Of a DNA stretch of 14,221 bases, positions 13,944-14,221 are shown one piece after another. Origin of the DNA: Erysipelotrichaceae bacterium UBA4808 (GTDB taxonomy: Bacteria > Bacillota_I > Bacilli_A > Erysipelotrichales > Erysipelotrichaceae); assembly GCA_002402585.1 (NCBI GenBank), contig DHGC01000070.1, positions 10,050 through 24,270 of the forward strand, written 5' to 3'. Numbering within the stretch: the first letter of the stretch is position 1; every line of letters begins with the position of its first letter. The position numbers were made by a program, and so were the translations under genes. A model generated the notes under the pieces. The model was not told where the DNA came from and did not search any database. It was given only the letters and a program-made list of their open reading frames with translations.

Positions 13944-13965
13944 AGTTTTTGCACTCCAATACAAT
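13944..13965. repeat. 22-bp direct repeat, distal copy
   Basis: Second copy, 40 bases from the first. The three changes fall in one arm and the centre, so its palindrome is worn (TTGCAC-TCCA-ATACAA). It lies between the ATPase promoter and the tandem terminators of the purine permease gene. Confidence 0.55.
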
Positions 13966-13983
13966 TACTAATGTTCATAAGTT

Positions 13984-14012
13984 AAAATAAAAGATCAGAA
14001 CCTCTGTTCTGA
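13984..14012 (-). terminator. Second of two tandem terminators after the purine permease gene
   Basis: On the minus strand TCAGAAC (14006-14012), an AGAG loop and GTTCTGA (13995-14001) form a 7-bp stem, followed by TCTTTTATTTT. It backs up the hairpin at 14021-14040. Confidence 0.65.
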
Positions 14013-14014
14013 CC

Positions 14015-14040
14015 GAAAGAAAAAGCACCGAAGTGCTTTT
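14015..14040 (-). terminator. First terminator of the purine permease gene, TTCG loop
   Basis: On the minus strand AAAAGCAC (14033-14040), TTCG, GTGCTTTT (14021-14028), followed by TCTTT. The permease stop codon (14039-14041) forms the foot of the stem. Confidence 0.85.
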
Positions 14041-14221
14041 AGATTGCCATTAAGACAAAGTTGATAATGAACAACAAGGATGCGACACCCAAGATTGGAT
14101 GAATTTCCTTAGCCTTACCCGTTACGACTTTGATCAAAACATACGCGATGAACGCAAAGCCGATACCGTAAGAAATGTTATAGAAGAACGCCATGAAGCT
14201 TGCGGCAAAGAATGCTGGAAC
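14039..14221 (-). CDS. NCS2 (AzgA/PbuG-type) purine permease, C-terminal part
   Basis: The last 60 codons of a gene that runs out of the window. They encode membrane-like sequence: FFAASFMAFFYNISYGIGFAF, then the family signature IAYVLIKVVTGKAKEIHPIL and a last helix LGVASLLFIINFVLMAI. The YGIGF, LIK..TGKAKEIHP string is typical of the end of adenine/guanine/hypoxanthine permeases, which bring purines in by proton symport. The N-terminal part and specificity residues are outside the window, so the exact substrate is open. The stop is embedded in a TTCG terminator. Confidence 0.88.
   Translation of the reverse strand, partial: VPAFFAASFMAFFYNISYGIGFAFIAYVLIKVVTGKAKEIHPILGVASLLFIINFVLMAI

Noticed and set aside
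13904..13965. Two 22-bp repeats as a minimal CRISPR array
   Set aside because: Only two units, 18-base spacer, copies differ at three positions, no cas genes, and the location fits operators at a promoter.
1..14221. Phage or prophage suggested by the DUF5131 (Gp37/Gp68) gene
   Set aside because: No integrase, structural, replication or lysis genes, and the neighbours are ordinary metabolic and envelope genes.

Overview
The window looks like chromosome from a moderately low-GC, fermentative, Gram-positive bacterium. The grounds are strong AGGAGG-type ribosome binding sites, a lipoteichoic-acid-synthase-type enzyme, a DUF2089 regulator, pyruvate formate-lyase with a Rex-like operator, and compact UUCG/GAAA hairpin terminators. 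A member of the Erysipelotrichia or a nearby Firmicutes lineage fits best, but that placement is an inference from gene content only. No rRNA, tRNA, CRISPR array or insertion sequence was seen.

Layout from left to right. (1) A decayed membrane GGDEF gene (21-776). (2) A tight three-gene plus-strand operon (865-1876): a 90-aa protein, a DUF2089 zinc-ribbon/HTH protein and a SHOCT-like-domain protein. The third gene appears to combine modules found separately in the other two. (3) A bidirectional terminator, then a minus-strand aldo-keto reductase with two [4Fe-4S] motifs, divergent from a DUF1893 gene; their promoters overlap. (4) A minus-strand envelope operon (6121 to 3514): lipoprotein, LtaS-type phosphoglycerol transferase, and a PspC-domain gene broken by a one-base frameshift. 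(5) A plus-strand acyltransferase-3 membrane protein, convergent with and overlapping a minus-strand FUSC/aromatic-acid-exporter-like protein, which is translationally coupled to a DUF5131 (Gp37/Gp68) protein. (6) The minus-strand pflB-pflA operon for anaerobic pyruvate cleavage, with a candidate Rex operator and a cre-like sequence upstream. (7) An AT-rich right end with a small two-frame membrane protein, an AAA/DUF4143 ATPase that looks acquired, and the 3' end of an NCS2 purine permease.

The most distinctive signals are these. Three genes (DUF1893, acyltransferase, DUF5131) lack a proper Shine-Dalgarno and instead have a near-consensus -10 box exactly 6 nt before the ATG, as expected for leaderless transcripts. 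The DUF2089 operon shows domain shuffling between neighbouring genes. The ATPase gene has a duplicated, palindrome-centred element just upstream of its promoter. Three genes are broken (GGDEF, PspC, two-frame membrane protein), which indicates either ongoing decay or sequence error. No complete novel multi-gene defence or biosynthetic system was recognised.
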